DNA from: Osedax fenrisi
Taxonomy: Eukaryota > Annelida > Polychaeta > Sabellida > Siboglinidae
Direction: 5' to 3'
Assembly (NCBI GenBank): GCA_964019155.1
Contig: OZ025239.1
Coordinates: 101,168,371 to 101,232,370 of the forward strand
DNA: 64,000 nt
Part shown: positions 1-12,059 of the stretch, piece after piece
Layout of the letters: every line of letters begins with the position of its first letter
Position numbering within the stretch: position 1 is the stretch's first letter
Translations under genes and position numbers: made by a program
Notes under the pieces: model-generated
Databases searched by the model: none
The model's input: the letters and a program-made list of their open reading frames with translations, nothing else
What the model was told of the DNA's origin: nothing

Positions 1-1
1 T

Positions 2-67
2 ATTCGTACGACAACTTCTCGATCTCAATTCAAAAGTAGACTCTTTAAACATTATTTAGTAAAATGA
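2..67 (+). pseudogene. 3' end of a non-LTR retrotransposon ORF2
   Basis: Read from base 2, the window opens with about 20 codons ending SQFKSRLFKHYLVK followed by a TGA at 65-67. A run of the form FKxxLKxxLF just before the stop is the usual C-terminus of CR1/L2/Jockey-type LINE reverse transcriptases, and similar endings occur in the other LINE copies of this window. The element must start left of the window. Downstream AT-rich sequence with an (ATT)n run (about 108-141) and AAATA repeats near 185-200 fits a LINE 3' tail. The family assignment rests on only 21 codons. Confidence 0.55.
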
Positions 68-200
68 ATATATATTTTGCGATTATTGTTATCTTCGTTT
101 ATATGTTATATTATTATATTATTATTATTATTATTATTATTGTTATGACGTCGAAAAATGATTTTCATTTATGAAGTCTTTAAACAAATAAATAAATATA

Positions 201-272
201 TGTGCACGCGCACGTGTGTGCGTGCACACTTATGTCACGCGCACGCACACATGTGTGCGCGTGTGTGTGTCG
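201..272. repeat. Alternating purine-pyrimidine GT/CA/GC tract
   Basis: This stretch alternates G/C/A/T almost strictly as purine-pyrimidine (GTGCACGCGCACGTGTGTGC and similar), ending in a short (GT)n. It is far more GC-rich than its surroundings. Alternating tracts like this can adopt Z-DNA. No gene is visible around it. Confidence 0.6.
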
Positions 273-1440
273 GGTTGTAATCACGCCACATTAATGTGGG
301 CCCCTGTAACATTAATGTAGGCCCCTGTTACATTATCATATATCATAATGAATACACCTAGATCGCGTGCTGATTATCAAATAGATCACAATAGCAAGGT
401 GCATACTGTACGAGAACACGAACCTATAGTTTTATAAACAGTAAGCTGTTTCATTAATGCAATACTTATATATAGTTAATTATTTATTTGATCCATAATG
501 GAAAGTTTATAACTTTCTTTCTATTTTAAATTCTTATTAATTCAAAATAAAAATATATTTCACATTTTTAACTAATATTGATATATTTGATATATAGAAC
601 GATATAATAGTTAATTATATAAAATATTATGAATGAACAAATAAAATAAATTATTATAAACGTAATGAAGTAAGTCCAGTAGGATAAAGTTCACAATCTA
701 ATATGATTATAAATCAATATATTATATAATAAATGTATTATATTAATAATATATTATATAACTTCTGTTAAAATTCCTAGATAATTATTTCCATATTTCA
801 ACTAAATCAAAATATGTACATATAATTAAGACTATGTTATTACGTATTCTATTATGTTAATCATTATGTTAATCATGATGTTATATATATGAATGAATTC
901 AGTTTATAGACAAAGTCTAAGGAGGATCAGTGAAAGCGATTAGCTTTATTGATTCGAAACCTCCTAACAGTATGTGCAATGTCAAATCATCATTTCCATT
1001 CAAATAAAATAATAAAATAGAAATAATGATAAACATAATAATAAAATCATATTAATATAAAAAAAACAATGAAATGATTAAATAAAAGGTTAATCACATA
1101 CGAAAATAATAAAATTTAAAATTAGAAACAAAGATAAAATATAAAATTACAATAATAAAGGAGATATAAATAAAGTTGATACAGATTATAAAAATAAAAG
1201 TTGTGATTCGTGAATAGGCATTCAAAGTTAAATTGTAAAGAAAGAGAAAATTAAATAATTTGTACTATCAATATGACATATAATTTAATACTGTTTAAAT
1301 AAAAACTAAAATTAAAACTGTTAAAGAAATAATTGATTATTATATAATAAGCATAAAAATGTAATAGGTTAATATCGCGATAGTGTAATATGAAAAAAAA
1401 GAAAAATGAAGATAAAATAATATACAATAAATTAAATAAT
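273..1440. other. AT-rich non-coding stretch with one hairpin
   Basis: I see no coding sequence here. The one structured piece is at 906-965: a small hairpin TAGAC/GTCTA (about 907-919), then AGGAGG (920-925) pairing with CCTCCT (960-965), enclosing ATCA/TGAT and AAAGC/GCTTT stems. It is discussed with the hairpin loci at 11.2 and 18.9 kb. The rest is A/T-rich sequence with short (AAT)-like runs. Confidence 0.4.
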
Positions 1441-1724
1441 TTTTTTAGATTTTGTTTTAATACTGTAATGTAAACATGTTTATAATTTTAATACTGTTTT
1501 TTTTTTAAGATTATAATACTTTTATAATTTTTATATTTTTTAATACTGTTTAATTTGTAATAGTTTATTTTGAATACTGTTTATAATTTAAATTTTGTAA
1601 TACTGTTTATAATAAAAATGTGTAAATTTTGTAATACTGTTTATAATAAATATGTGTAATTGTTTTAGAATGATTAAAAAAAAGATGTTTGCCAAAATTA
1701 TAATAATTAATATTTATTAAAAAA
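1441..1724 (-). repeat. Probable 3' UTR of the 1.7-4.3 kb LINE with TACTGTTT repeats
   Basis: Directly downstream (on the - strand) of the LINE stop codon, the + strand repeats AATACTGTTTATAATA-like units several times between about 1455 and 1740, spaced irregularly by A/T tracts. Placement next to the ORF2 stop suggests a repetitive 3' UTR or tail. The boundary of the element on this side is not resolved. Confidence 0.45.
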
Positions 1725-4329
1725 TTAACAATACTGTTTAATAAAAAATGATTTTAATACTTTCTTCAGTTTTAAAGTATGAGTAATTGTATTAGTTTTT
1801 AAAATATTATTAAACATTATTAAATTATAAAGTTTAGGTCCTTTGAAAAATATTGTATTTTGGAATCTATTGGTTTTCATAAGTGGTAAAATAAATTTGG
1901 TTTTATTTCTATTAAATTTAAAATAATCAGTTATATCGTTAACATATTTATTATTTAAAAGATTATATATAATTAAAATATTTCTAAAAGTTATAAGATC
2001 ATCAAGTTTTAAAATGTTACTATTATAAAATAAAATTGATGTATGCGATAATCTTATTAATGGTAATTTTGAATTGTCAATAATCTTTTTATTAATTATT
2101 CTTATTATTTTTTTTTTGTGATAAATTTAATATATTTAAATTAGAATTATAAATATTACCCCATATTTCAATACCATATGTTAAATTAGATAAAAACAAA
2201 GAGTTGTATAATAAAATCAAATTTTTAATATTTAAATATGATAACCTTTTAATTAAGTATATTATTTTTGAAAGTTTCATATTTAAATTATCAATATGTA
2301 TATTAAATGATAATTTTGTATCTAAATACAAACCCAAAAATTTATAGTTATCTACAATATCAATTTTTATATTGTCAATTGTTATATCATTAGTCAGTTT
2401 AGTATTAAAATATGGAAGTATTTTAGTTTTTTGTATATTAAGTTTTAAATTATTTATATCGAACCAATATTTTAATTTATCCATATATATTTGAAGTAAT
2501 TTTGTTAGTTCAACATCACTATTAGCGTAAACTGTTAGTGATGTATCGTCAGCATATAAATTTAAATTAATATTATTCACATTTTTAAAAACATTTGGTA
2601 GGTTATTTATAAAAATTATAAAAAATAAGGGCCCCAGAACAGAACCTTGAGGAACCCCGTACTTAACATATTTAGTATTCGATAATGAATTATTTATTTT
2701 TGTGGTAAATGTTCTGTTATTTAAATAACTTTTTATTAAATTATATATATTTCCTCTTATTCCATATATTTCAAGTTTTTTTAATAATAATACATGATCA
2801 ACAACATCGAAAGCTTTTTTCAGATCAAGAAAAATTGTTGCAATTTTTTTATGTTCACTATTTTTTTGTAGAATATAAAGCTGAATGTTTAAAAGCGATA
2901 TCGTTGTATTAGATTTTGGAATAAAACCATATTGATTCTTATTTATTATTTTATGTTTAATTATGAAATTGGATAATCTATTATATATAATTTTTTCAAA
3001 TATTTTACTAATTTGTGGTAAAAGTGCAATTGGGCGGTAATTAATAATATTTTTATTATCATTATTTTTAAATAGTGGTTTTATAATTGATTTTTTCATA
3101 TCGGTTGGAAATAGTCCAGTTACAATACTATTATTAAATATATGATTTATAGGATATAAAATACAATTAATAATCTGTTTTATCAATGACATATCATAAT
3201 TATTTACATCCATGGATACTTTAGATTTCATGCTATTAGTAACGTTAATTATTTCACTATTGGTAATAGGTATGACATAAAAACTATATGGATTATATAT
3301 TAGTAATTTTAAATCATTGTTACTACTATTATGTATTGTATTCACAATATTTTCACCAATATTAGAAAAATAGTTATTAAAATATTCGCATTGATCTTTT
3401 TCATTATGTATTTCAATACCATTGTAAATAAATATATTTGGAAAGTTATTATATTTTTTATTAATTAGTTTATTAATTATTTTCCAATTATCACTTTGAT
3501 TATTTTTAGAAAATAATTCATTATAATATTTATTTTTTTGAAATTTTAAATGTTTGATTAATTTATTTTTTATTTTTTTATATCTCATTAGCGCAATTTG
3601 ACATTTATGTTTTTTATAAAATGAAAACAGTTTATTCTTTTTTTTAATGGCATTTTTAAGTTTATTTGTAATCCAAGGATTAATATAATCGTTTTTTATA
3701 TTTGTATGTATTAAAGGACAATGTTTATCCATTAGAAAATTTAACTTTTTAATAAAACATGAGTAATAATGTAAAGGGTCATTACTTACAATTTCATTTT
3801 GCCAATTTATAATATTCAATTCTTTTTTCAAATCATTGATATTTTTTTTATTTCTAATGTATGGTTTAGTATTAGTATTATGTACATTTGTATGTTTAAA
3901 ATTAAAAATAAAAAATAAAATAGAGTGATCTGTTATATCAGATTCTATAATACCGCTAGTTAATATATTTTTACTATTAGTTATGATATTATCTATTAAT
4001 GTATTTGTATTTATTGTTGTACGGGTATATATATTAATAATGGACGAGAGACCTAATTGAGTTAGTATATAATTAAAATTTTGTGTAGTATTTGAATTTT
4101 TTGAAAAGTCTATATTAAAATCTCCGCATAGAAATATATCTTTATTAATATAATTTGAAAATAAATTAAAAATTAAATCATTGAATACAGTAGTATCACT
4201 ATCAGGCGAGCGGTATATAGCAGATAAAATATTGTGTTTTTTTGATTTTTCATCTATTATTTGAATAGAAACAATATCAATTGAATCTGTAATTTAAATA
4301 GATAGATTATCAATTATTGATGTTTTATA

Positions 4330-4332
<3 letters not shown>
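1725..4332 (-). mobile_element. Non-LTR retrotransposon (CR1/Jockey-like), endonuclease + reverse transcriptase, broken
   Basis: An open frame on the - strand runs from just after an in-frame TAA (4294-4296) to 2092, about 733 codons. From its N-terminus it shows the C-terminal half of an APE-type endonuclease (YRSPDSD, CGDFNID, SDITDHS), then a reverse transcriptase with the IFLDLKKAFD region, GVPQGSVLGPLFF and the catalytic YADD (2545-2556). Translation in the next frame continues the same protein past a poly-A run near 2100-2112 (RLSHTSILFYNSN through LKKVLKSFF) to a stop at 1725-1727. There is therefore a frameshift there, plus the stop at 4294-4296 and loss of the N-terminal endonuclease half upstream. 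A T-run at about 4331-4355 marks the 5' limit that I can follow. No ORF1 is visible. This is a dead copy. The reverse transcriptase family is certain, the clade only approximate. Confidence 0.9.
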
Positions 4333-4356
<24 letters not shown>

Positions 4357-4360
<4 letters not shown>

Positions 4361-4397
4361 TTTTTAATCTATTTATATACATACATACGTATATATA

Positions 4398-4438
<41 letters not shown>

Positions 4439-4718
4439 GCATTATATATATATATATATAAATAGATTTATATATAATGAGTAATACATTTAAATGCCTG
4501 CGTATAATATCCATTACCGATATCATTAACACTATACATATAACATCAGCAATTATATCACTACGTATTTACATCGGAAACCAAATTATCAACACCATTA
4601 TATGTACGTTATAAACAAGTAGCATAATCTACATCAACATCAACATCAACATCAACATCAGCATCAGCATCACCACCATCATCATCGTCATTAACAATAT
4701 TCATCAACATCATATAAA

Positions 4719-4768
<50 letters not shown>

Positions 4769-4840
4769 TATATATATATACATTTATATATATATATATA
4801 TATTCATTTATATATGTTATATATATAAATGTATATACTC
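4357..4840. repeat. Cluster of simple repeats: (TA)n, (ATCAAC)n, (TA)n
   Basis: (TA)n tracts at about 4380-4460 and 4723-4815 flank a hexanucleotide run of ATCAAC/ATCAGC at about 4630-4690 that grades into ACC/ATC triplets. No conserved coding sequence is seen. Confidence 0.7.
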
Positions 4841-5107
4841 CATATTAGTTGATATTGACTTTAAAATAGCATCGTATTGTAGAATCAAGTTTATTAATAA
4901 TACATATTCTATAATGCTATAAAATATTCTGTAAGGCTTGTAATCGTTTTAATGATGTATCACTTTATAGACTCTTTCTTCGTGTACTACTAATGCAAAC
5001 CCTTTGAGGCACTGCTATCTATTCTAGTATCATCTTCATCTTGCAATTTATATAGTACGTAGTTTTATGAAATAAATAAGTCCTGCGTAGACAATGGCAC
5101 AATAGTT

Positions 5108-5520
5108 ACTGATAATATCATTAAACAATATCATTAAATAATATCACTAAATAATATCATTAAATAATATCTCTAAATAATATCACTAAACAATATTACT
5201 AAATAATATCATTAAACAATATCACTAAATAATATCACTAAACAATATCACTAAATAATATCACTAAACAATACCATTAAACAATATCATTAAACAATAT
5301 CATTAAACAATATCACTAAACAATATCATTAAACAATATCATTGAACAATATCACTAAACAATATCATTAAATAATATCACTAAATAATATCACTAAATA
5401 ATATCACTAAACAATATCGCTAAACAATATCACTAAGCAATATCATTAAACAATATCATTAAACAATATCACTAAACAATATCACTAAACAATATCACTA
5501 AGCAATATCATTAAACAATA
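5108..5520. repeat. Minisatellite, 13-bp unit AATATCAYTAAAY
   Basis: About 30 tandem copies of a 13-bp unit, AATATCAYTAAAY, with variation mainly at C/T in the centre and AAC/AAT at the end. A 13-bp unit shifts frame every copy and stops are frequent, so it is non-coding. The array ends at about 5518 in plain AT-rich sequence. Confidence 0.9.
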
Positions 5521-7356
5521 AATTCCTTTAAATCAGACGCTCACATATTAAGTCTAAAATGGTCAAACTAAAATGCTATTAATACATCTCATAATACCAG
5601 GGATCTCTCATATAAACCTTAACATTATAAATTCCAAATACGCGATTAATGCGACTACTGAATATTAAAATCCGTTGAAAACTCTTAAATGAGTATTTTT
5701 TAGCATAAAAATTCAATAATATCGATACAAATATTCTTTTCATTTGATCTATAGATTCAAGACTAGTCGCTAGATATATATTAAAAGAGAAATGGACCAG
5801 TAACATATGTTACCTTTGCAAAACATATCATATGTACACAGTCAGTCATTACAATGTAATAATTACTATCTAAAGATAAATTTTAATTTTAATTTAAATT
5901 ATGATGACACTAGATTCTAGTATCATATCATATCTTTAACATTTATATTTAAATAATTTGTGAATATAAAATATAAAGTGTACGTTGACAAAATGTAACT
6001 ATTATAAATTATCTACTTTTCTAAAATTTCTATATATAATTATTATATTTGTAGGTGTATTAATGTCTTAAATGATTATTTAAATGAAATTGTATTCAAT
6101 AACTTAAGTTATTAATTATTATTAAGTACAAGTAAAACGTAATGAATTAGGTACATGTATACATGTATTAATATATCACAAGTCACGTGTTAAGCTTTAC
6201 CTTTAATACTTTCTTAACCAATAATATCAAATTTGCGCTTTATGTGTATCTAAAAAATACTATATTTCTTCAAATTATCTATATTTATAAAATGCCAATA
6301 TAATTCGTAAATTAAATCAATTCGGAAATGTATTTCATAAAAACCTGTTTAATTATTATTGAATCTCCTGCGTGGACTATGCTATGACAATATATTCATC
6401 TATAGTAGTATACGACTTCAATGTAGGACATTAATAATTAGTAATATTATTAGATAATTCCTTCTTCTTATTTAATATTTAATAATAATAGTAATATATC
6501 CATTAACCTATTAAAACATAAACTTAAGTTTCTGAGCTTAGCGCAAAAGATGCATATTTCCTGAATTACGTGTCAATAGTTTATAGGATTATTTATTCTA
6601 AACACCCCAATATATCTTATATGTGAAGTATATATTTGTCACATATCTCTTTACTTTGACAAGTTAAATTTACAATATGAATGATACTAACATTCTTAGT
6701 AGCTATTTAATTCCACTTCACCTATGATTCGTAATCAGCTTTATAGCTTGGAATTACTTATATTTCAGATACATTTCTATTTTTAAATATGTGATTTATT
6801 TTATATATTTCTTAAGTATATTTTATAATTAAAATTTATTTAATTTGAATTACGACATTTATATAACACTAGATTTAAATAATAATTAATAATACACCTA
6901 GTAATAATAATATTAGAAATTGATAAAAAACTTGTTGACAATAAAAGAACAATATCGCAATTTTACATTTAAACAATATCCAAGCGTATTGTTTCCAGGA
7001 GGTAGCACAACAATTATGTATTTATTTAATGTCCTTAATGCCCTTAATGTCCATCAACGGATAAATGTAATGTAAACATTTCGTATCGTGGCCATCTTTT
7101 ATTTTCCTAAGCTAACAAGTGAAAGTAAACCTGCAGGTAATCGTAAATGGGACGTCAATATGGGATATAGAACATCACTTTGCCGTCGCTATATAATTGG
7201 TGAGTCATCATATATATATATATCAATGATGACTCACTCTAAATATATGTAATCGCACACGTAAGCAGCTTAATATATAATTAAATATATATGTAAATTG
7301 TATTCCACTAAATTAGTCTATTTAGTATGTAGAGTATTAAGAGTATGTCGATTTAC

Positions 7357-7397
<41 letters not shown>

Positions 7398-7640
7398 CAC
7401 ATACATATATATATATATATATATAAATATAGTCTATACACATACATATAATATGCTGAGTGGCACACCACTTATTTAAGAATAATAAACCATTATAATG
7501 GTCTCCTATAATGCAGAGGTATATTACTAGAGTCACGATTGCACTGTTTTCTATGCAATGCACCTTACTTACTGATGTTTATATTATCAATACTATTATG
7601 ATTAATAAAGTGCATTACTATATGATATGGTACCTAGATA
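5521..7640. other. AT-rich stretch without recognisable gene
   Basis: Both strands are rich in stops. A 75-codon frame at 5579-5806 on the - strand has no motif that I recognise. (TA)n tracts lie near 7210-7225 and 7365-7425. I see nothing else that I can support. Confidence 0.4.
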
Positions 7641-7651
7641 TATGTATAACC

Positions 7652-7682
7652 ATAGAGAACGAAGTGACTTCGTTCTCTATGT
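7652..7682. other. Perfect 14-bp-arm hairpin
   Basis: CATAGAGAACGAAG, then TGA, then CTTCGTTCTCTATG: two perfectly complementary 14-base arms around a 3-base loop, in otherwise unstructured AT-rich DNA. It could be the remains of a palindromic transposon or a cruciform-forming site. Function is unknown. Confidence 0.65.
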
Positions 7683-7833
7683 GTATAACAATGAAGATAT
7701 TCACGCAATGACATAGTGAGTGCAAAGAAAGAAAACTTGCTTTATTTAGATATTTCAGTGAATCTTAAGCGTCACGATAACACATGCAAAGCTTATCATA
7801 TTATTGATATACTCAATGTTAGGTTTAACGTCA

Positions 7834-8745
7834 GATGCATACTGACAGATACATACTGACAGATACATACTGATAGATACATACTGACAGATACGTACTG
7901 ACATATACATACTGACAGATACATACTGCCAGATATATACTGACAGATACATACTGACAGATACATACTGACAGATGTATACTGACAGATACATACTGAC
8001 ATATGCATATTGACAGATACATACTGACAGATACATACTGACAGATACATACTGACAGATATATACTGACAGATACATACTGACAGATACATACTGATAT
8101 ATACTTACTGACAGATGTAAACTGACAGATATATACTGACAGATCCATACTGACAGATACATACTGACAGATGCATACTGACAGATACATACTGACAGAT
8201 AAATACTGACAGATGCATAATGACAGATGTAAACTGACAGATATATACTGACATATGCATACTGACAGATACATACTGACAGATGCATACTGACATATAC
8301 ATACTGACAGATACATACTGCCAGATATATACTGACATATACATACTGACAGATACATACTGACAGATGTATACTGACAGATACATACTGACATATGCAT
8401 ATTGACAGATACATACTGACAGATACATACTGACAGATACATACTGACAGATATATACTGACAGATACATACTGACAGATGCATACTGACAGATACATAC
8501 TGACAGATGCATACTGACAGATACATACTGACATATACATACTGACAGATGCATAATGACAGATGTAAACTGACAGATATATACTGACAGATGCATACTG
8601 ACAGATACATACTGACAGATGCATACTGACAGATACATACTGACAGATACATACTGACAGATGCATACTGACAGATATATACTGACATATACATACTGAC
8701 AGATACATACTGTCAGATACTTACTGACAGATACGTACTGACAAT
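7834..8745. repeat. Minisatellite, 14-bp unit ACTGACAGATACAT
   Basis: About 65 tandem copies of a 14-bp unit (ACTGACAGATACAT with GATGCAT, GATGTAT and CATATAC variants). Because 14 is not a multiple of three, all three - strand frames cycle through the same 14-residue translation (MYLSVCICQYVSVS-like). This explains the overlapping long open frames in this interval. They have no start context, introns or outside homology that I can see, so I treat them as by-products of the repeat and not as genes. Confidence 0.95.
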
Positions 8746-8948
8746 GCAACTAGACTTATGATCTACATAATTGTTGTTTTAATGTTGATCTTCATGGTAT
8801 ATGTATCCATCAGAATTTTATGTAAATATTACATTCGATTCAAGCATTTTTCACCGTATATTTATATATATATATTATTTAATAATATATTTTAATTAAC
8901 ATAACAAATAAAATTATATTATATTAAAATATAATAGCATAGTACCCA

Positions 8949-9026
8949 GAAATATTTGTTTGACAACATATGAACATATTATGAACATAATATGTTCATA
9001 TTAATATGTTGACAAATAAATATTTT
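8949..9026. other. Imperfect palindrome with arms of about 33 bp
   Basis: AAATATTTGTTTGACAACAT followed by ATGAACATATTATG is answered by CATAATATGTTCATATTAAT then ATGTTGACAAATAAATATTT. The arms are largely complementary with a few mismatches and almost no loop. It may be a short foldback or MITE remnant. No coding capacity. Confidence 0.55.
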
Positions 9027-9552
9027 TATGAAAATTATATTTTGTAACGTGATAATACGTTATGCTGGAACATGGATATATCCTATATTTATATTATTTT
9101 TATCTTATCTCTCGTTATTAAATGTTATTATATATATTTGCTATTGGGTATAATTCCTAAAGTTTTATATATAAATACATATATTAGTTTAAGTAATTTA
9201 ATTTTAACTAATTATATATTGTGTGTGAAATTAATTAAAAGTTAATGTAATTTCCTTAATCCTACAATATACATTTTAAATATATTTTATAATTGTATAG
9301 TTATTTCTATTATTAAATTAATAACAATTTAGTTATATTTACCGACACAACATTTACTTATTTGCTAAATTTAATTTGGGTTTAATTTGGGTTTAACAAA
9401 ATGATATATATAACTATTAATAGTTAAACTATTATATATTTATTATTATATGGTAATATACATGCTAATTGTATTATAGAAACTATTATTAATTTATATT
9501 TATAATTTATTGGAATCTTAATATTATAAATAAATATTCAATTACCATATGA

Positions 9553-9745
9553 CCTAAAGTGTTTGAAATCCCTGTCACTATTTAAATATAAACTCTCCAC
9601 GCACCTATTAACATTGTAACCTACTCTCCCTTTTCCTTCATTTTTATTGTACTCTATTTATTATTTTTTTCCTTCTGATGACGTCCATAACCACCACATG
9701 ATTTTGTAGTCAAAATATTTTAAAAATAAAATAAAAAAATTACTA
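9553..9745 (+). pseudogene. LINE 3' end: last codons, 3' UTR and A-rich tail
   Basis: CTAAAGTGTTTGAAATCCCT onward translates to LKCLKSLSLFKYKLSTHLLTL then TAA (about 9619-9621), the same FKxKLxxxL ending as LINE ORF2 proteins. It is followed by a pyrimidine-rich 3' UTR and an A-rich tail (AAAATAAAATAAAAAAAT). Only the extreme 3' end is present, as expected of a strongly 5'-truncated insertion. Confidence 0.5.
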
Positions 9746-10004
9746 CAATATGTTATAATTAACATTTATATATTAAGTAAATTATGAATATTTAACATAA
9801 TAAGATTGTTGAGATTATTATATATAATTGATTAAATCATCAACTATGTGTAATAACGTATTAAACTATTAAAGTACATTACGCTACAAACCTGTCACTC
9901 ATACACATGTGTGTTTATAGTATAATAGTTTAGAATGTAATTTGTTAAATGTATTTATAAGATTTTAATATCGAAAACGAATAAACATTTACAATAAATA
10001 AACT

Positions 10005-11012
10005 AGAGGGTAGGTAACTATGAGGTAGGTAACTTGACGTAGGTAACTATGGGGTAGGTAACCTGAGAGTAGGTAACTAGAGAATATATAACTAGGGGTA
10101 GGTAACTAGGGGGTAGGTAACTAGGGGGTAGGTAACTAGGGGTTAGGTAACTAGGGGGTAGGTAACTAGGGGGTAGGTAACTAGGGGTAGGTAACTAGAG
10201 AGTAGGTAATTATGGGGTAGGTAACTAGGGGGTAGGTAACTAGGGGGTAGGTAACTAGAGAGTAGGTAACTAGAGAGTATGTAACTAGGGGGTAGGTAAC
10301 TAGTAGGTAGGTAACTAGGGGGTAGGTAACTAAGGGGTAGGTAACTAAGGGGTAGGTAACTAAGGGGTAGGTAACTATGGGGTAGGTAACTATGGGGTAG
10401 GTAACTAGTGAGTAGGTAACTAGGGGGTAGGTAACTAGGGGGTAGGTAAATAGGGGGTAGGTAACTAGGGGTTAGGTAACTAGGGGTTAGGTAACTAGGG
10501 GTTAGGTAACTAGGGGGTAGGTAACTAGGGGGTAGGTAACTAGGGGTAGGTAACTAGAGAGTAGGTAACTATGGGGTAGGTAACTAGGGGGTAGGTAACT
10601 AGGGGGTAGGTAACTAGGGGGTAGGTAACTAGAGAGTAGGTAACTAGAGAGTATGTAACTAGGGGGTAGGTAACTAGGAGGTAGGTAACTAGGGGGTAGG
10701 TAACTAGAGAATATATAACTAGGGGTAGGTAACCAGAGAGTATATAACTAGGGGCTAGGTATCTAGGGGGTAGGTAACTAGGGGGTAGGTAAATAGGGGG
10801 TAGGTAACTAGGGGTTAGGTAACTAGGGGTTAGGTAACTAGGGGTAGGTAACTAGGGGTAGGTAACTAGAGAGTAGGTAACTAGAGGGTAGGTAACTAGG
10901 GGGTAGGTAACTAGGCGTAGGTAACTAGGGGGTAGGTAACTAAGGGGTAGGTAACTAGGAGGTAGGTAACTAGGGGGTAGGTAACTAGGGGGTAGGTAAC
11001 TAGGGGGTAGAT
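10005..11012. repeat. Minisatellite, 15-bp unit GGGGTAGGTAACTAG
   Basis: About 67 copies of a 15-bp unit GGGGTAGGTAACTAG, with variants AGAGAGTAG, GGGTTAG and occasional 14-bp units. The + strand is strongly G-rich over C, in contrast to the AT-rich flanks, with G-runs of 4-5 in most units. TAA and TAG occur in every unit, so it is non-coding. Blocks recur: the section around 10090-10280 and that around 10500-10690 carry the same order of variants. Confidence 0.95.
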
Positions 11013-11105
11013 AACTAATCTATTTATAATATATGTAAAAACGTATGTATAAAGTTATTATTATAACTTTAATATAATATACCTATATAATATATATATA
11101 TATAT

Positions 11106-11143
<38 letters not shown>

Positions 11144-11754
11144 CCTATATATAAATAAAAAAATATAAATAATATCAGATTTGGAAATTGCCTGGGTGAA
11201 GGAAGAAGCAGAGCTTATCGATTCTTCACCCATTTAAGATTACGAGGAGAACAAATTATATATGAATATTAAAATAATTATTAAATTTATTAAAAGTAAT
11301 CAATTATTAAAACTAATCATCAACTCATAAAGCATTAACATCCATAGTTTATCAACTTTCCGAATGTGGGTTATCAAGTCCAAAACCTTAGGGAATATAC
11401 TTTAGTCAACGAAATATAAAAAAAACAAATTCCATCAATATTCTACTACCTCTTAAATATAAATATATAAATTAAATAAAAGAAAAAATTAATTAAAAAC
11501 AATACAATTATAAATAGTAAATAATTTATAAGTTTATTTTTTTTATAAAGAGCAAAACATAATTTAGATAATATATTAAACATAGAATATTATTATTATA
11601 AAGTCCTTGTATTCTATTAAAAAAATATATATATTTAAAATAGATAAAAAAATAATAAAACTATATTAAAAAAGTATATTAAACTAAATAATATGAAAAA
11701 AAACTATACAATCAAATAAAACCTTTTATTAAAAAAAAATAAAAGTAAAAATTA

Positions 11755-11843
<89 letters not shown>

Positions 11844-12059
11844 GTATTATAACAATATTTTAAATAAGTCATTTTAAAAGTAAATTATATTATAAATTGG
11901 ATAAAAGTTAAATAAAATTATGTCATGAGTCAGCTAATAGTTAAAAGTCATATAAATTAATTTAAAAATTAATAATATTATTATTTTCATAAGCCAAATT
12001 AAAAGTTAAAAATATAAATTTAAAAGGACAATTAAAAATGTAATGGTAACTATTCAATT
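11013..12059. other. AT-rich DNA with (TA)n and (AAT)n runs
   Basis: It contains (TA)n at about 11090-11145 and an uninterrupted (AAT)n run at about 11756-11842. Apart from the hairpin at 11172-11240, I see no gene or element. Confidence 0.6.
11172..11240. ncRNA. Hairpin locus 1 (possible structured RNA or element fragment)
   Basis: TATCAGATTTGGAAATTGCC leads into GGGTGAAG (11194-11201), which pairs with CTTCACCC (11224-11231). Inside lies a smaller AAGC/GCTT stem followed by ATCGA. A second locus at 18836-18905 has the same order (TATCAGATTT, GCC, stem, AGAAGCA, GCTTATCGA, stem), but the outer stem is GGGTAATT/AATTACCC. Three of the eight pairs differ by double, pairing-preserving changes. 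Orientation is shown on the strand as read and is not proven. It could also be the conserved hairpin of an unrecognised repeat. Confidence 0.4.

Noticed and set aside
5579..5806. 75-codon frame on the - strand
   Set aside because: Single short frame in AT-rich DNA, no domain, no splice or promoter context; cannot be distinguished from chance.
5108..11012. CRISPR-like arrays
   Set aside because: The repeats are head-to-tail minisatellites without spacers, in a eukaryotic genome.
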